NCBI GenBank assembly: GCA_902491575.1
Contig: CABUID010000014.1
Location: 1-52,257 of the forward strand
DNA from: an uncultured Bacillota bacterium
GTDB lineage: Bacteria > Bacillota_I > Bacilli_A > RFN20 > CAG-631
Length of the DNA stretch: 52,257 nucleotides
Direction: 5' to 3'
Shown here: piece by piece, positions 33,126-43,226 of the stretch
Numbering within the stretch: the first letter of the stretch is position 1
Layout of the letters: every line of letters begins with the position of its first letter
Translations under genes and position numbers: made by a program
Notes under the pieces: generated by a model
Seen by the model: only the letters and a program-made list of their open reading frames with translations
Databases searched by the model: none
What the model was told of the DNA's origin: nothing

Positions 33126-33632
33126 ATGAATGTTTGTAAATCGTTTGGGATGCTAGCTATAGTCTTGTTAGTATCAACTAGTCACTGCGCTGCTATGACA
33201 GCTACAGAGATTGTGTATGATACTGTTGGGGACAATGATATAGCTAATGCTATTTTATATTATTGTGAACAAAATGGTGTAGATCCATTATTGGCCACGG
33301 CTACATTTGAAACAGAAAGCGGTTTTAATCAAGCTGCTATTTCTAATTCTGGTGCTATTGGTATTACTCAATTAATGCCATCCACGGCCGCTTCTTATGG
33401 ACTTAATCCATATAATCAATATGAAAATATTGAAGCAGGTGTTCGTTATTTAGCTGATAATTTAAATCGGTATAGTGGAACAGATTGGCAGGCTACCTAC
33501 GCTATTGCAGCATATAATGCGGGCCCTGGTGCTGTTGATGCATATGGTGGTATTCCACCTTATGGAGAAACTATTGATTATGTAAATGCTATTTCTGATA
33601 GATATAGTCAATTATTAAGTTTAGAAAATTAA
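33126..33632 (+). CDS. VirB1-like lytic transglycosylase
   Basis: 168 residues, ribosome site AAAGGA. A signal peptide ends near residue 23. The SLT domain fills the rest: catalytic Glu64 in FETESGF, GAIGITQLMPSTAASYG, and IAAYNAGPGAV. It cuts glycan strands in the periplasm to let the T4SS through or to aid envelope remodelling. It is the second transglycosylase on the plasmid, outside the T4SS operon, with its own attenuated leader. Confidence 0.9.
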   Translation: MNVCKSFGMLAIVLLVSTSHCAAMTATEIVYDTVGDNDIANAILYYCEQNGVDPLLATATFETESGFNQAAISNSGAIGITQLMPSTAASYGLNPYNQYENIEAGVRYLADNLNRYSGTDWQATYAIAAYNAGPGAVDAYGGIPPYGETIDYVNAISDRYSQLLSLEN

Positions 33633-33703
33633 TTAATAAAATAATTTTTTGTATAAAATATTAATATAATAATATTTTTAACTATTAATATGATATAGGT
33701 AAT

Positions 33704-33723
33704 GAATATAAGCCCTTGGAGGC
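33704..33723 (+). promoter_or_regulatory. GAATATAARCC leader element, copy 6
   Basis: GAATATAAGCCCTTGGAGGC; GCC pairs GGC across CTTGGA. GGAGG serves as ribosome site for the ATG at 33728. Confidence 0.65.
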
Positions 33724-33727
33724 CACA

Positions 33728-34810
33728 ATGAATTTAGAACAATTAGGGAAAAAAGCCCGTCCTATTTGGAAAAAACATGGACGGAAAATAGCTGCTATTA
33801 CTGTTGGCTTAGTTGTAGCCATCGGACTATACAATTATTATGATAATCATGTGATTAAGCAAAGCCCTGAATATATGATTGAACAATTAAATACGGCCAT
33901 TCAAAATGGTGATAGCGATACCGTATATAAATATGTCAATCTGTATAACTTAATTGATGAAACGGCTAAAACGACATCTCTTTTAAATGTTAAAGTTGAA
34001 GATTGGGCTAATGGTGCTGATGCGTTATCAGATAGCATTAATCGTGATCAAATGGTGGCTGATGTAGCAGAAAATATTCTCAACAATATTAAAGATAGTC
34101 ACAAAATCATGTATACAGGTAATGCAAATAATATTGTAGCTAAAGGTATACGGATGCTTGGTATTAATGATTTGGAATTTGAATCTATTCATTTAACCAA
34201 AGAAAAATCAGATGTACCAATTTTAGATTTAACAGTTCATGACACAAACAAAAAAGATGTGAAATATGTAATTCATATCCGCTTAAAAAAAGTGGACAAT
34301 AAATGGATGCTTGATCAACTCGTAGCAGCTGATACAGTCATTAAAACTCGTTTAGTAGATTATAAGCAAAATTTAACTGAAGAAAATAGAAATACAATTG
34401 CTTTGTTTAATAAACTTATCAAAATCAGTAACCCTACTGTATCTATTCAAGATTTAGCAAAACCAGAACTATCGCCTAAAGAATTATTTAAATTATCAAA
34501 AGAAGAAAAGGAAAATCTATTTAAATTAAAATCTAAACTCAAAATAGAAGCTCCTATCTTGTTAGATAATAAAGTAGATTCTGCAAAAGCTATTGTTACG
34601 TTCACAGATAAAAATACAGGAACTATTATTAAAGAGTTACCAATTGACATTGCTAAAGGTTCTAATTCTATTTCTTATGATAAAGATGTTAATTATACTG
34701 ATAAGGCACAAGAATTATTAGCGGATGCAATTAAGAATAATCGTGTATTAGTATCTATTACTATTCAATCTGTTACCACACAAGATGGTACTAAAATGTT
34801 AAAACAATAA
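33728..34810 (+). CDS. Membrane-anchored hypothetical protein (DUF2939-like N-terminus)
   Basis: 360 residues from the ATG at 33728, matching the ribosome site; an upstream TTG lies inside the leader element. A basic N-terminus and one membrane segment (about 24-42) are followed by an extracytoplasmic part. SPEYMIEQLNTAIQNGDSDTVYKYVNL resembles the DUF2939 pattern. The rest shows two similar alpha/beta lobes of unknown role. Possibly an envelope or transfer accessory protein. Confidence 0.6.
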   Translation: MNLEQLGKKARPIWKKHGRKIAAITVGLVVAIGLYNYYDNHVIKQSPEYMIEQLNTAIQNGDSDTVYKYVNLYNLIDETAKTTSLLNVKVEDWANGADALSDSINRDQMVADVAENILNNIKDSHKIMYTGNANNIVAKGIRMLGINDLEFESIHLTKEKSDVPILDLTVHDTNKKDVKYVIHIRLKKVDNKWMLDQLVAADTVIKTRLVDYKQNLTEENRNTIALFNKLIKISNPTVSIQDLAKPELSPKELFKLSKEEKENLFKLKSKLKIEAPILLDNKVDSAKAIVTFTDKNTGTIIKELPIDIAKGSNSISYDKDVNYTDKAQELLADAIKNNRVLVSITIQSVTTQDGTKMLKQ

Positions 34811-34859
34811 AAATATAAATTGTTTTATTATTTTAATTATTAATATATTAGGAGGAAGT

Positions 34860-35018
34860 ATGATGACAGAAAGAAAAACAATTCAATTAATTAATGAGGA
34901 TACAGGAGAATTAGTCAATTCACCTGATAAGTTATTCATTTCTGAAAGTTCATTAGATGGTATTTCACCAAATGATTTTGAAATGGATATGGAGGATGAA
35001 GAACATGGCGTTGAGTAA
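34860..35018 (+). CDS. Small acidic hypothetical protein
   Basis: 52 residues, starting MMTERKTIQLINEDTGELVN, with a strong AGGAGG ribosome site. Strongly acidic C-terminus (DFEMDMEDEEHGVE). It overlaps the start of the metallopeptidase gene by 14 nt, so translation is probably coupled. It might be a partner or inhibitor of that protein; no family recognised. Confidence 0.55.
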   Translation: MMTERKTIQLINEDTGELVNSPDKLFISESSLDGISPNDFEMDMEDEEHGVE

Positions 35019-37356
35019 AGAAAGTACATCTGGAATTAATAAAATTGAAGCGAAACGTCAAGAGGTAATTGATTATATATTAACGGAAATTAATAATGGT
35101 AATCCTCATGTCTTTAATAATCCTAACCATCCATCTTTATTTGAACAATACAATTTTAAAACTGATAAAACATATAACGGTATGAATCGGTTTATATTAG
35201 CCATTTCAGCTAGTATAGAAGGTTACAAAGATCCTCGTTGGTTAACTTTTAAACAAGCAAAAGAGTTAGGGTATTCTGTAAAAAAAGGTAGTCATGGTAC
35301 AACATTAGAATATTGGGAACGCATTCCTGATACGATGGATAAATTAAATAAGGATGGTAATCCAGTTCTCGATGAAAATGGTAAAATTGTTCAGGTTCCT
35401 ATAACTAGAGAAGATGGCACCCAAGTGATGCGTTGGATGGGTAAACCATTTACTGTGTTTAATGGTGAACAGATTAATGGTATTCCACCTTATGAGCGCC
35501 AACCTATGACAGAAGAACAACGTATCAAAGAATTAGAATCGATTCTTAATCATAGTGAAGCTTCTATTCTTTATGATAGTTTGGAAGATAATTACTATCA
35601 AAAAAGCACTGATACGATTCATTTACGACCAAAAGATGATTTTAAATCGATGGATCAACTCTATGCAACAGCACTACATGAAATCGCTCATAGTACACAA
35701 CACCCTAATCGGTTAAATCGTCAATATATGGAAGCATCTAATCCTTTAGAAGAATTACAAAATTATGCTAGAGAAGAAGTCGTTGCTGAATTTACAGCAG
35801 CTAGGTTAAATGCTAAATATAATCTACCGTATTCAGAACGAATGGGAAAATATAATTCTACATCGTATATTGAAATATGGCAGCAAGTATTTCATGAAAG
35901 CCCATTAGAACTTATTGAAGCCTTAAAAAAAGCAGAACAAGCTGCTACGTATATTGAAAATAATATGCTCGTTCTTGAACAAGAACAAACAGAACAGTTA
36001 GGACAATCTACTTCTTTAAATCAATACTCTTTAGATGATTTAGAAGTTCATTTCGATTGGGCTGAAGGCATGGTTGCTGATAAGGATGGTAAAAGTTATA
36101 CACGTATTGGTGTATTGCCATCTAAACGATCTGACTTAGGCAAAGATACTGGTAATTACTATTCTGATAATTTAATTTTAAAAGGCAAAGCAGCTCAACA
36201 ATTTTTAACTGATGCTGCTCGTCAAGATTATTTTTACTCTGAACTTGGCTATGCTAAATGCTCATTTACTATCAAAGTTAAAGACTTTGAATTTGGTGAT
36301 CGTTTTGACTTAGGGGATAGTTATATTAAAGCTGCTAATTTAGATAAAAAAGGAATTGGTGGTATTGAATACTTTAATAATTTTCTAGTAAAGACATTTG
36401 ATGTAGACCCGCATACATTAGAAAGTTTAGTAGCGCAAGAGCAACAACTAATTGCTGAAGGTAAATTACCTTCTATCGTTAATTGCCCTAATGGACAAAT
36501 TATTACCAATGATATGAACCAGGATAATCTTATTTCATCTACAAAAGAACAAAATACAGTGAAATTCGATAAAAACTTTGCTATTAGCATACGACATAAA
36601 GAAGGCTTATTATGTCATAATACTAATATGATTGTTATTGGTGGTGGTACATCATTTGATTATTTATTACACGATACGCCAGAAAAAATGCTTGGACCAG
36701 ATGATTCCTATAGAGAGTATGGTGGTCATTTTTATGCTTTAGATCATGATCCTGAAAGTCCTAACTTATATAAAGGCGATTACGCCATTCAGTTAATGAA
36801 TGATGTTGTTTTAGAAGATATGACTGTTCATTTAGTTAATGCTAATAGAACAATTACACTTGCTAATGGAACTGGATTCGATTCACAAAATCCATCTAAT
36901 GTACGTAGTTGTTTAGGATGCTACGATAAATTAGGAATTAATTTCCATATTATTGATAAAAATGGTGAATTTCATACATTTGAAAGTCGTATTGATTTAG
37001 GTGATTTAGATACTATTTCTAAAACGCCAATGCTTGACGTTTTAAAATCAATGGAAAAATGGACTAGTGTTAAATTAGAAGGATTGTCTGATGATGTTCA
37101 TGCTATGGTTGAAGAACTAGAAGATAGACTAAAACGTAACGAATTACCATCCCCTTCTGTTCAAACTAATCCTAAAATTTATACAGAAAAACTACAGGCA
37201 CTTTATAATTCGCATTCTAACCCTGAAAAATATGCAGAAGCATTAAAGCCTGTTAAAGAAATGTTGAATGTAACACAAACTAAGGATTTATCTCAAAAGC
37301 CTAAAGTTGGCTTATCTATTTCTAAACCTAAAGGAAAATCTGGCTTAGAACGTTAA
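35005..37356 (+). CDS. ArdC-like antirestriction/zincin metallopeptidase, multidomain
   Basis: 783 residues from the ATG at 35005 (GGAGG 9 nt upstream; the frame extends upstream but there overlaps the previous gene). The N-terminal ArdC-like ssDNA-binding domain (about 10-150: WLTFKQAKELGYSVKKGSHG) is followed by a zincin site HEIAH (225-229) with downstream EEVVAEFTAARL. The C-terminal 430 residues hold unrecognised domains of the large-polyvalent-protein type. The protein ends SKPKGKSGLER, the shared tail. ArdC proteins coat incoming ssDNA and block restriction, and some are carried into the recipient by the T4SS. The whole is much longer than simple ArdC. Confidence 0.8.
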   Translation: MALSKESTSGINKIEAKRQEVIDYILTEINNGNPHVFNNPNHPSLFEQYNFKTDKTYNGMNRFILAISASIEGYKDPRWLTFKQAKELGYSVKKGSHGTTLEYWERIPDTMDKLNKDGNPVLDENGKIVQVPITREDGTQVMRWMGKPFTVFNGEQINGIPPYERQPMTEEQRIKELESILNHSEASILYDSLEDNYYQKSTDTIHLRPKDDFKSMDQLYATALHEIAHSTQHPNRLNRQYMEASNPLEELQNYAREEVVAEFTAARLNAKYNLPYSERMGKYNSTSYIEIWQQVFHESPLELIEALKKAEQAATYIENNMLVLEQEQTEQLGQSTSLNQYSLDDLEVHFDWAEGMVADKDGKSYTRIGVLPSKRSDLGKDTGNYYSDNLILKGKAAQQFLTDAARQDYFYSELGYAKCSFTIKVKDFEFGDRFDLGDSYIKAANLDKKGIGGIEYFNNFLVKTFDVDPHTLESLVAQEQQLIAEGKLPSIVNCPNGQIITNDMNQDNLISSTKEQNTVKFDKNFAISIRHKEGLLCHNTNMIVIGGGTSFDYLLHDTPEKMLGPDDSYREYGGHFYALDHDPESPNLYKGDYAIQLMNDVVLEDMTVHLVNANRTITLANGTGFDSQNPSNVRSCLGCYDKLGINFHIIDKNGEFHTFESRIDLGDLDTISKTPMLDVLKSMEKWTSVKLEGLSDDVHAMVEELEDRLKRNELPSPSVQTNPKIYTEKLQALYNSHSNPEKYAEALKPVKEMLNVTQTKDLSQKPKVGLSISKPKGKSGLER

Positions 37357-37425
37357 TATTTTATTGTTAAAATTATTTGTTGTTTAATTCTTAAAAATAT
37401 TTATTGTTTTATATATTTATTATTT

Positions 37426-37445
37426 GAATATAAACCCAGTGAGGA
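37426..37445 (+). promoter_or_regulatory. GAATATAARCC leader element, copy 7
   Basis: GAATATAAACCCAGTGAGGA; the only copy in which the first pair is not complementary (A against A). TTGTTT lies 17 bp upstream of AATATA, so it could also be part of a promoter here. Confidence 0.55.
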
Positions 37446-37450
37446 TATAA

Positions 37451-39535
37451 ATGAATACACTTTATATTGCAGAAAAGCCTAGTTTAGCTACTGCTATTGC
37501 TAAATATTTAGGTGGATTTACTAAAAGTAAAACAGCGTTTGAAAAAGATGATACTAAAGTTACTTGGTGTTATGGACACGTATTTGCAACGGTTGATCCT
37601 GAAGAATATGATCCTAAATATCATAGATGGACTGTTTCAGATTTACCTATTATTCCGTCAGGTTGGATTTTAAAACCACGTGCAGATGCTAAGGAACAAG
37701 TTAAAGCTATTAAAGAAATGTTGCAGTGGGCTGACGTTGTAATTCATGCAGGCGATCCAGACCGTGAAGGTCAACTACTCGTTGATGAAGTCTTAGAATA
37801 TTATGATTATAAAGGAACGGTTAAACGGATTCTTATTAATGCTACAGATGATACCTCATTAAAACGTGCGTTTGATTCTATTGTGGAAAATAGTCAATTT
37901 AAAAACTTATCGCAAGCAGGTCTAGGCCGTTCTAAAATGGATTGGCTATTAGGTATGTCTGGTACACGTTTATATACGCTCCGTTATCAACATTTAGGCG
38001 GTAAAGGTAAATTAAATGTAGGGCGTGTACAAACACCTACATTAGCTCTCGTTGTAAATCGTGAACATGAAATTATAAATTTTGAAGAACAAAAATTCTT
38101 TGATATTCATGCGACTATTTCTGTAGATAATGAACAATTTAAAGGAAAGCTCGTTCATGAAGGCTATATTGTAGAACAATCAGAAGCAGAAACTCTTATG
38201 AATGCTTGTAAAGCAGCAGGAACAGCTACCATTAAAGAATGGGCCGTTAATGATAAAAAAGAGGCCCCTCCCCTTCCATATTCCCTGGATTCTTTACAAG
38301 GGTATATGAATAAAAAAGCAGGATGGTCACCAAAGAAAACACTTGATGTCACCCAAAAACTATATGAAATGAAATATGTGTCATATCCCCGTTCTGATTG
38401 TAACTATTTGCCTATGGGGCAATATAATGATGCACACGATATTTTAGATGCTATTTCTCGTGGTTCTACGCTTCCTAGTGATTATTCAAGTAATGCTAAT
38501 ACATCATTACAATCTAAATGTTTTAATGATAAGAAAATTACAGCCCATCATGCTATTATTCCCACTCGTGAAGCTCCGTCTGGATTAGATGCGGATCAAC
38601 AACTTTTATATGACGAAATTGCTTTACGATATATTTTGCAATGGTATCCTTCTATGGAATTTACTGAAACAAAGTATGTATTTTCTGTTGCAAGCGAAGA
38701 TTTTAATGGTCGTAGTGTCTTTATACGTGATAAAGGCTTTAAAGCCCTTATAGGCTCAAATAAAGAGGATGAAGATACAAATGATGTATCCATTGCTCAA
38801 AAAGCCGTAACCGCTGCTACAGGCGATTCTGTTCCTGTATCTGATGTTGACTATAAAGAAGGTGTAACAAAACCACCTAAACGGTTTACAGAAGGTACAT
38901 TGCTAACAGCAATGGCCAATATTCATCGTTTTGTTTCTGATCCTGAATTTAAAGAAAAACTAAAAGAAATTAAAGGGATTGGCACTCCTGCTACTCGTTC
39001 AACGATTATAGCAGGGTTAATAGATAATGGATTCCTTTCTTTAGATGGTAAATCTCTTCGCCCTACTGCATTAGGGGAAGAGCTAGTTAAACATATTCCT
39101 AGTATTATTACAGCTCCTGATATGACGGCTAAAATGGAACTCTCCTTAATGGATGTAGAAAAAGGAACTACCTCTTTAAATGCAGTAATGTCTGAATATG
39201 AATCATTCCTTAAAGGATTGGTAGAAGCAGAAACAACAATTTTTGCTCAACCACCAAAAATTGAAGGTGTTGAATGCCCTGTTTGTCATGAAGGTGTACT
39301 TATTTTAAAAAAAGGTAGTAAAGGCCCATTCTGGGGCTGTAGCGCTTATGCTCAAAATGGATGTAAAGCTATTTTCTCTGATGCTAATGGAAAACCTGCT
39401 ATTTATGAATGCCCTGATTGTCATAAGGGATTTTTAAAGCAACGAAAAGGTAGTAAAGGTACTTTCTGGGGCTGTAGTAATTATCCTGATTGTAAATGTA
39501 CTAAAGAGGATGCTAAAGGCAAGCCTAAACTATAA
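37451..39535 (+). CDS. topB: DNA topoisomerase III
   Basis: 694 residues. TOPRIM at the N-terminus (LYIAEKPSLATAIAKYLGG; HAGDPDREGQLLVDEVLEY), the type IA core with catalytic Tyr312 in YVSYPRSDCNYLP, and TALGEELVKHIP near the end of the core. Two C-terminal zinc ribbons, each CPxCHxG...FWGCSxY, complete it. Plasmid TopB enzymes resolve replication and transfer intermediates. It heads an accessory operon, preceded by a leader element and an AT-rich palindrome. Confidence 0.95.
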   Translation: MNTLYIAEKPSLATAIAKYLGGFTKSKTAFEKDDTKVTWCYGHVFATVDPEEYDPKYHRWTVSDLPIIPSGWILKPRADAKEQVKAIKEMLQWADVVIHAGDPDREGQLLVDEVLEYYDYKGTVKRILINATDDTSLKRAFDSIVENSQFKNLSQAGLGRSKMDWLLGMSGTRLYTLRYQHLGGKGKLNVGRVQTPTLALVVNREHEIINFEEQKFFDIHATISVDNEQFKGKLVHEGYIVEQSEAETLMNACKAAGTATIKEWAVNDKKEAPPLPYSLDSLQGYMNKKAGWSPKKTLDVTQKLYEMKYVSYPRSDCNYLPMGQYNDAHDILDAISRGSTLPSDYSSNANTSLQSKCFNDKKITAHHAIIPTREAPSGLDADQQLLYDEIALRYILQWYPSMEFTETKYVFSVASEDFNGRSVFIRDKGFKALIGSNKEDEDTNDVSIAQKAVTAATGDSVPVSDVDYKEGVTKPPKRFTEGTLLTAMANIHRFVSDPEFKEKLKEIKGIGTPATRSTIIAGLIDNGFLSLDGKSLRPTALGEELVKHIPSIITAPDMTAKMELSLMDVEKGTTSLNAVMSEYESFLKGLVEAETTIFAQPPKIEGVECPVCHEGVLILKKGSKGPFWGCSAYAQNGCKAIFSDANGKPAIYECPDCHKGFLKQRKGSKGTFWGCSNYPDCKCTKEDAKGKPKL

Positions 39536-39622
39536 AATGATTAATAATTAAAATTCTTAATCAATAAAAATATTAATATATTTATTGATTTATCTTTTGT
39601 GACTATTACATAGGAGATATAA

Positions 39623-40462
39623 ATGTCCTCATTAATTGAAAAACAACAAGATTTTAAAGGTTCTATTAATGAAGTACCTTTTGAACGTGAAGAGGTATTT
39701 GATGCAACGGCTTCTATTGTCAATGCGATTGAACATAGATGGCCTATTACCTGTTCAAAAGAAACTATAGAGGCAATTAAAGGATATGTGGAAGGCCATG
39801 AGGCCTTACATCCATCCTTCTCGTTTAAAAAATTTGAACGAGAAAATACAAACCGTATTGCTTATACGACGGAACCTAAAGAGGTATGGCTTAGTTATGA
39901 ACGGTCTGATTACCTTAAAGAAGCAGGTACAACATTACCATTAGCGTTAACTGCATCGCTTACTAAAGATCAAGAAGCTGTTCAAAACTTTGAACAGGCC
40001 ATGGATGCATGGAAAAAAGAAAAAGAGATTAAAGGTGAACAAAAGAAAGAAGAATACAAAGAACTTACAGAAGAAGAAGCCTTAAAATTAGTTGCTTCTA
40101 ATGGTACTGAATTATTGTATTTACCTGATAAATATCGTAATAACGAAAAAATTGTATCGGTTGCTATCTCTAACGATGAAGATGCGTTTCGTTATGCAGG
40201 AATGTCTGCTCGTGATAATGACCGTTTAGCTAGACAAGCTATTAATGCTGATCCAGATAATGTTAAATATCTAGGGCAAACACTACGTAATGACCCTGAT
40301 TTATATCAAATGGCCATTGAGCGTGATAATGATCTCATTAAAGATATTCCTGTGGCCATGCAGCATAATGCAACAATTGAAAAGATTATTGCTAAAGATA
40401 ATCGCCGTCAATTTGGTCTTACTATAAAAAAAGCCAATGAAGGAGCTGAATTGACACGATGA
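39623..40462 (+). CDS. Hypothetical protein with DUF4116-like repeats
   Basis: 279 residues, TAGGAG upstream. The N-terminal 55 residues (DFKGSINEVPFEREEVFDA) resemble those of the proteins at 49200 and 50933. The C-terminal half (about 150-265) is made of repeats such as EKIVSVAISNDEDAFRYAG and DPDLYQMAIERDNDLIKD, which look like DUF4116 helical repeats. It ends ANEGAELTR, faintly like the shared tail. Overlaps the next small gene by 4 nt. Function unknown. Confidence 0.6.
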   Translation: MSSLIEKQQDFKGSINEVPFEREEVFDATASIVNAIEHRWPITCSKETIEAIKGYVEGHEALHPSFSFKKFERENTNRIAYTTEPKEVWLSYERSDYLKEAGTTLPLALTASLTKDQEAVQNFEQAMDAWKKEKEIKGEQKKEEYKELTEEEALKLVASNGTELLYLPDKYRNNEKIVSVAISNDEDAFRYAGMSARDNDRLARQAINADPDNVKYLGQTLRNDPDLYQMAIERDNDLIKDIPVAMQHNATIEKIIAKDNRRQFGLTIKKANEGAELTR

Positions 40463-40620
40463 GGCGTAAAAAACAATTAAAAAAAAGAAATAATAGCCCT
40501 AGTCCGATTGTAACTACAACGGCTATGAAACAACGGCAAAATCATAAGCATACAAAGAAAATTGGTGATGTAATTGTAACCATACCATGCTTTGGAAAAA
40601 GTCGTTCCCGTTCTCGTTAG
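40459..40620 (+). CDS. Short basic protein
   Basis: 53 residues, overlapping the previous stop (ATGA). Extremely basic: MRRKKQLKKRNNSPSP at the start and KSRSRSR at the end. It might bind nucleic acid. The tight overlaps on both sides favour a real gene, though composition alone cannot prove it. Confidence 0.45.
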   Translation: MRRKKQLKKRNNSPSPIVTTTAMKQRQNHKHTKKIGDVIVTIPCFGKSRSRSR

Positions 40621-40628
40621 GTGATTCT

Positions 40629-41105
40629 ATGAAGTGGGTGAATCATAGAATTATTACTACCTCTATTGCATTTCTCCTAACACAAAATATTCCTTTTGTG
40701 TTAGGAGCGTATGCAGGGAGTACGTTACCTGATCGGCTCGAAGCTCATAAAGAACGGTCTAATCTAACCTATTACAATCATAGACAAGTGACACACTGGT
40801 TTATTCCTTATATGATTGCTTTTACATTTCTCGCCATACTAGGATTTGTTATTAATCCTTTCTCTGAAGTATCTTCATTGTTTTTTAAAGTTACACTTGG
40901 CGGGCTATTTGGTTGTATTGCTCATATTGCTGAAGATGCAGTAACAGGAACTGTTCCAGGGTTAACATTACACTCTCGTATTGGAAAAGCATATTTTAAA
41001 ACTGGCGATAATAAAGAATATGCAGTATCTGCTATTTGTATTGTTCTTACAATAATTACTCTTATTATTATTGGAATCTCTTATCCATTACAATTGTTAT
41101 TTTAA
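40629..41105 (+). CDS. YdjM-like membrane-bound metal-dependent hydrolase
   Basis: 158 residues from the ATG at 40629, with TAGGTG upstream; a longer in-frame start overlaps the small basic gene. The sequence HRIITTSIAF, then GAYAGSTLPDRLEA and NHRQVTHWF supply the histidine and aspartate ligands typical of the YdjM/DUF457 family. Three hydrophobic segments follow and GGLFGCIAHIAEDAVTGTVPG holds another conserved His. An inner-membrane protein of unclear substrate. Confidence 0.75.
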   Translation: MKWVNHRIITTSIAFLLTQNIPFVLGAYAGSTLPDRLEAHKERSNLTYYNHRQVTHWFIPYMIAFTFLAILGFVINPFSEVSSLFFKVTLGGLFGCIAHIAEDAVTGTVPGLTLHSRIGKAYFKTGDNKEYAVSAICIVLTIITLIIIGISYPLQLLF

Positions 41106-41123
41106 TTAGGAGAAATTTTTACA

Positions 41124-41873
41124 ATGGAAAAAATGGAATTTAAAACAAAATCTCAACTTGTACAAGAACATTTTCATGAGTATTTAGAAAATAAATTAAA
41201 AACTGATGGTTATAGTAAAATCGAATCTGACTTGTATTTTAAGTTTGAAGAATATATTAATAGTCGATTAGCTACTATTGAAACTACTATGTCGATGGTA
41301 GCTAATGGTATTGCTTTACAAAAAGATACTGGAGTTGCGTTACTACGAGAACTTCCTAATGATGAAACTTTTACTATTTTATTTAATGGTGTAGAACAAA
41401 CCGTATCTCGTGATGAATATATTGTTTATCTTGAACATAAAGCTGTAGAAGCTGTTGCTAATGGCATCCCTGTACTTCCTTATGAATATAGCTATCTATT
41501 TAAACAAGCACCGTCTTTAAATCGTGTAATGAAATCTAGTGGTGAGTACCCTGTTGAATTAGTAGCAATGATGCTACAAAAAAATGCTAATTCTAATGCT
41601 CCTGAATTAGTATGCTTATTCTCTACTATTACCAATGATATTTTTTCTTATCGTTTTAGAAAAAATAATAAATACGATATGTTTACTCCAAATTATAATT
41701 CTACGTTTGAAGTTAAAGATAAAGCTAATATTGGTAAATGCTTTATGTTACGAGTAGCACCTAGCCGTAACTCTGGTCTACTTAGAATTATTGATATGAT
41801 TCCATTAGCATCTAATGATGAATCTAGTGATCGTCATAGCGCTATGGAAGAAACTATGACAAGGACTTATTAA
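41124..41873 (+). CDS. Hypothetical protein
   Basis: 249 residues, TAGGAG upstream, no signal peptide or membrane segment. A helical N-terminal half is followed by a mixed region (NAPELVCLFSTITNDIFSYRF; KCFMLRVAPSRNSGLLRIID). No family recognised. It ends one base before the next ATG, so it forms an operon with the downstream gene. Confidence 0.55.
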   Translation: MEKMEFKTKSQLVQEHFHEYLENKLKTDGYSKIESDLYFKFEEYINSRLATIETTMSMVANGIALQKDTGVALLRELPNDETFTILFNGVEQTVSRDEYIVYLEHKAVEAVANGIPVLPYEYSYLFKQAPSLNRVMKSSGEYPVELVAMMLQKNANSNAPELVCLFSTITNDIFSYRFRKNNKYDMFTPNYNSTFEVKDKANIGKCFMLRVAPSRNSGLLRIIDMIPLASNDESSDRHSAMEETMTRTY

Positions 41874-41874
41874 T

Positions 41875-43224
41875 ATGAGGCCACGCTCCCCTGAAGTAAT
41901 TAAACATTTACAAGAATTAGATCCTTCTAAATGGCTTGATAGTCCTTATTTACGTCAAGCCGATGAAGAATCGTTAATAACGTTATTACAACGTAAACCA
42001 GACGGCTTTAAAACGCTTTTAAATAGCTCCTACTCATTCATACGAGATATTGTATTACGTCGTGATATTTTAATTACTATACTCAAAATTAGGCCTCATT
42101 ATATCAAATTAATACCTGTTAAACACTTATCAGAACGATTGTTTAGTATCGTCAATCAAGCCATTGAAAAAGATACTGATGAATTAAGTAAAAAGCTATT
42201 AATTGATGCCTTATCTGTAGCCAAACAAGAACTATTAGATTATAAGGATGCTCAAACTATGGAAATAAAAGAAAATATATCTCCTTCCTCTTCAGCTCAA
42301 CAAGATATTAAAACACCATCAGATACAGGCGATGAAAGGACATCTAATCCTCCCCCTTCTTCATCTGATGATGTAGAAAAAACTAATGATGTACCTACTG
42401 AAGATGAAGTAAATAAAGAATCCACTGAAAAACCTAAAGAAGTAATTAAAAAACCTGTTGATGAAATAGAAAGCGAAACAGAATCTGTTTCAACGAAGGA
42501 AAGTAATGATGAGAATAACTCTACAGATAGCTCATCTCTTGACCCTACTATTCAAAAAGCTTTAATGGATGCTTCATTAGGTGATTTTACTAAGTCGTTA
42601 GAACAAAAGATTATTGCTATTGTTACTGATAATAATGTAAAAACCAATCAAGAAATTAAAGAGTTGGTTACACAACATATTACTCAATTATCTAATAATT
42701 TAAAGGCCCAACAACAAACATTAGATTTACTTCAACAAACGCTCAATGAACCTAGCAAAGCTTTGATTAATCGTTTTACTGAAGAAAGTGAAAAAGTGAC
42801 TGTACGTATTAGTGACATACAATCTATACTTGAAAATCAGTATAACGAGGCTAAAACGTTATCCACTAATTTTTCTACATTATTAGAAAAACCAACGCAA
42901 GATTTATATAATTCATTAGAAACACAAATTATTAGTAACATAAATAGCTGCATTAATGATGAATCAGGTATTCAATTACAAGTGCAGGAAATTAAGAATA
43001 AATCAATTGAATCTATAGAAAAATCAACACAAGTAGTTAAAGATACAACTAATAATTTAATTAATGCGCTTACAACAAGATATAATCAACAAAAAGAGAT
43101 TATTGAAAAATCCAATAATTTCTTTGATAAGAAAGGCTTGATTCAAAATATTACTATTATAGCTGTATTTGTAAATTTATTGCTCTTGTTCTTTATCTTC
43201 GTTACATTATTAATAAGAGGATAA
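41875..43224 (+). CDS. Tail-anchored coiled-coil protein
   Basis: 449 residues. A folded N-terminal domain (about 1-120), a long acidic low-complexity linker (about 130-220, rich in Ser, Asp and Glu), a coiled-coil region (about 225-415) and one C-terminal membrane segment (IIAVFVNLLLLFFIFVTLLI). The design resembles MobB-like or chemoreceptor-like scaffold proteins that hold a partner at the membrane; no family match. The start is 1 nt after the previous stop. Confidence 0.55.
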   Translation: MRPRSPEVIKHLQELDPSKWLDSPYLRQADEESLITLLQRKPDGFKTLLNSSYSFIRDIVLRRDILITILKIRPHYIKLIPVKHLSERLFSIVNQAIEKDTDELSKKLLIDALSVAKQELLDYKDAQTMEIKENISPSSSAQQDIKTPSDTGDERTSNPPPSSSDDVEKTNDVPTEDEVNKESTEKPKEVIKKPVDEIESETESVSTKESNDENNSTDSSSLDPTIQKALMDASLGDFTKSLEQKIIAIVTDNNVKTNQEIKELVTQHITQLSNNLKAQQQTLDLLQQTLNEPSKALINRFTEESEKVTVRISDIQSILENQYNEAKTLSTNFSTLLEKPTQDLYNSLETQIISNINSCINDESGIQLQVQEIKNKSIESIEKSTQVVKDTTNNLINALTTRYNQQKEIIEKSNNFFDKKGLIQNITIIAVFVNLLLLFFIFVTLLIRG

Positions 43225-43226
43225 TT

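Noticed and set aside
34957..35004. Upstream extension of the ArdC-like protein
   Set aside because: Would be read in another frame through the small acidic gene; the ATG at 35005 has the ribosome site.
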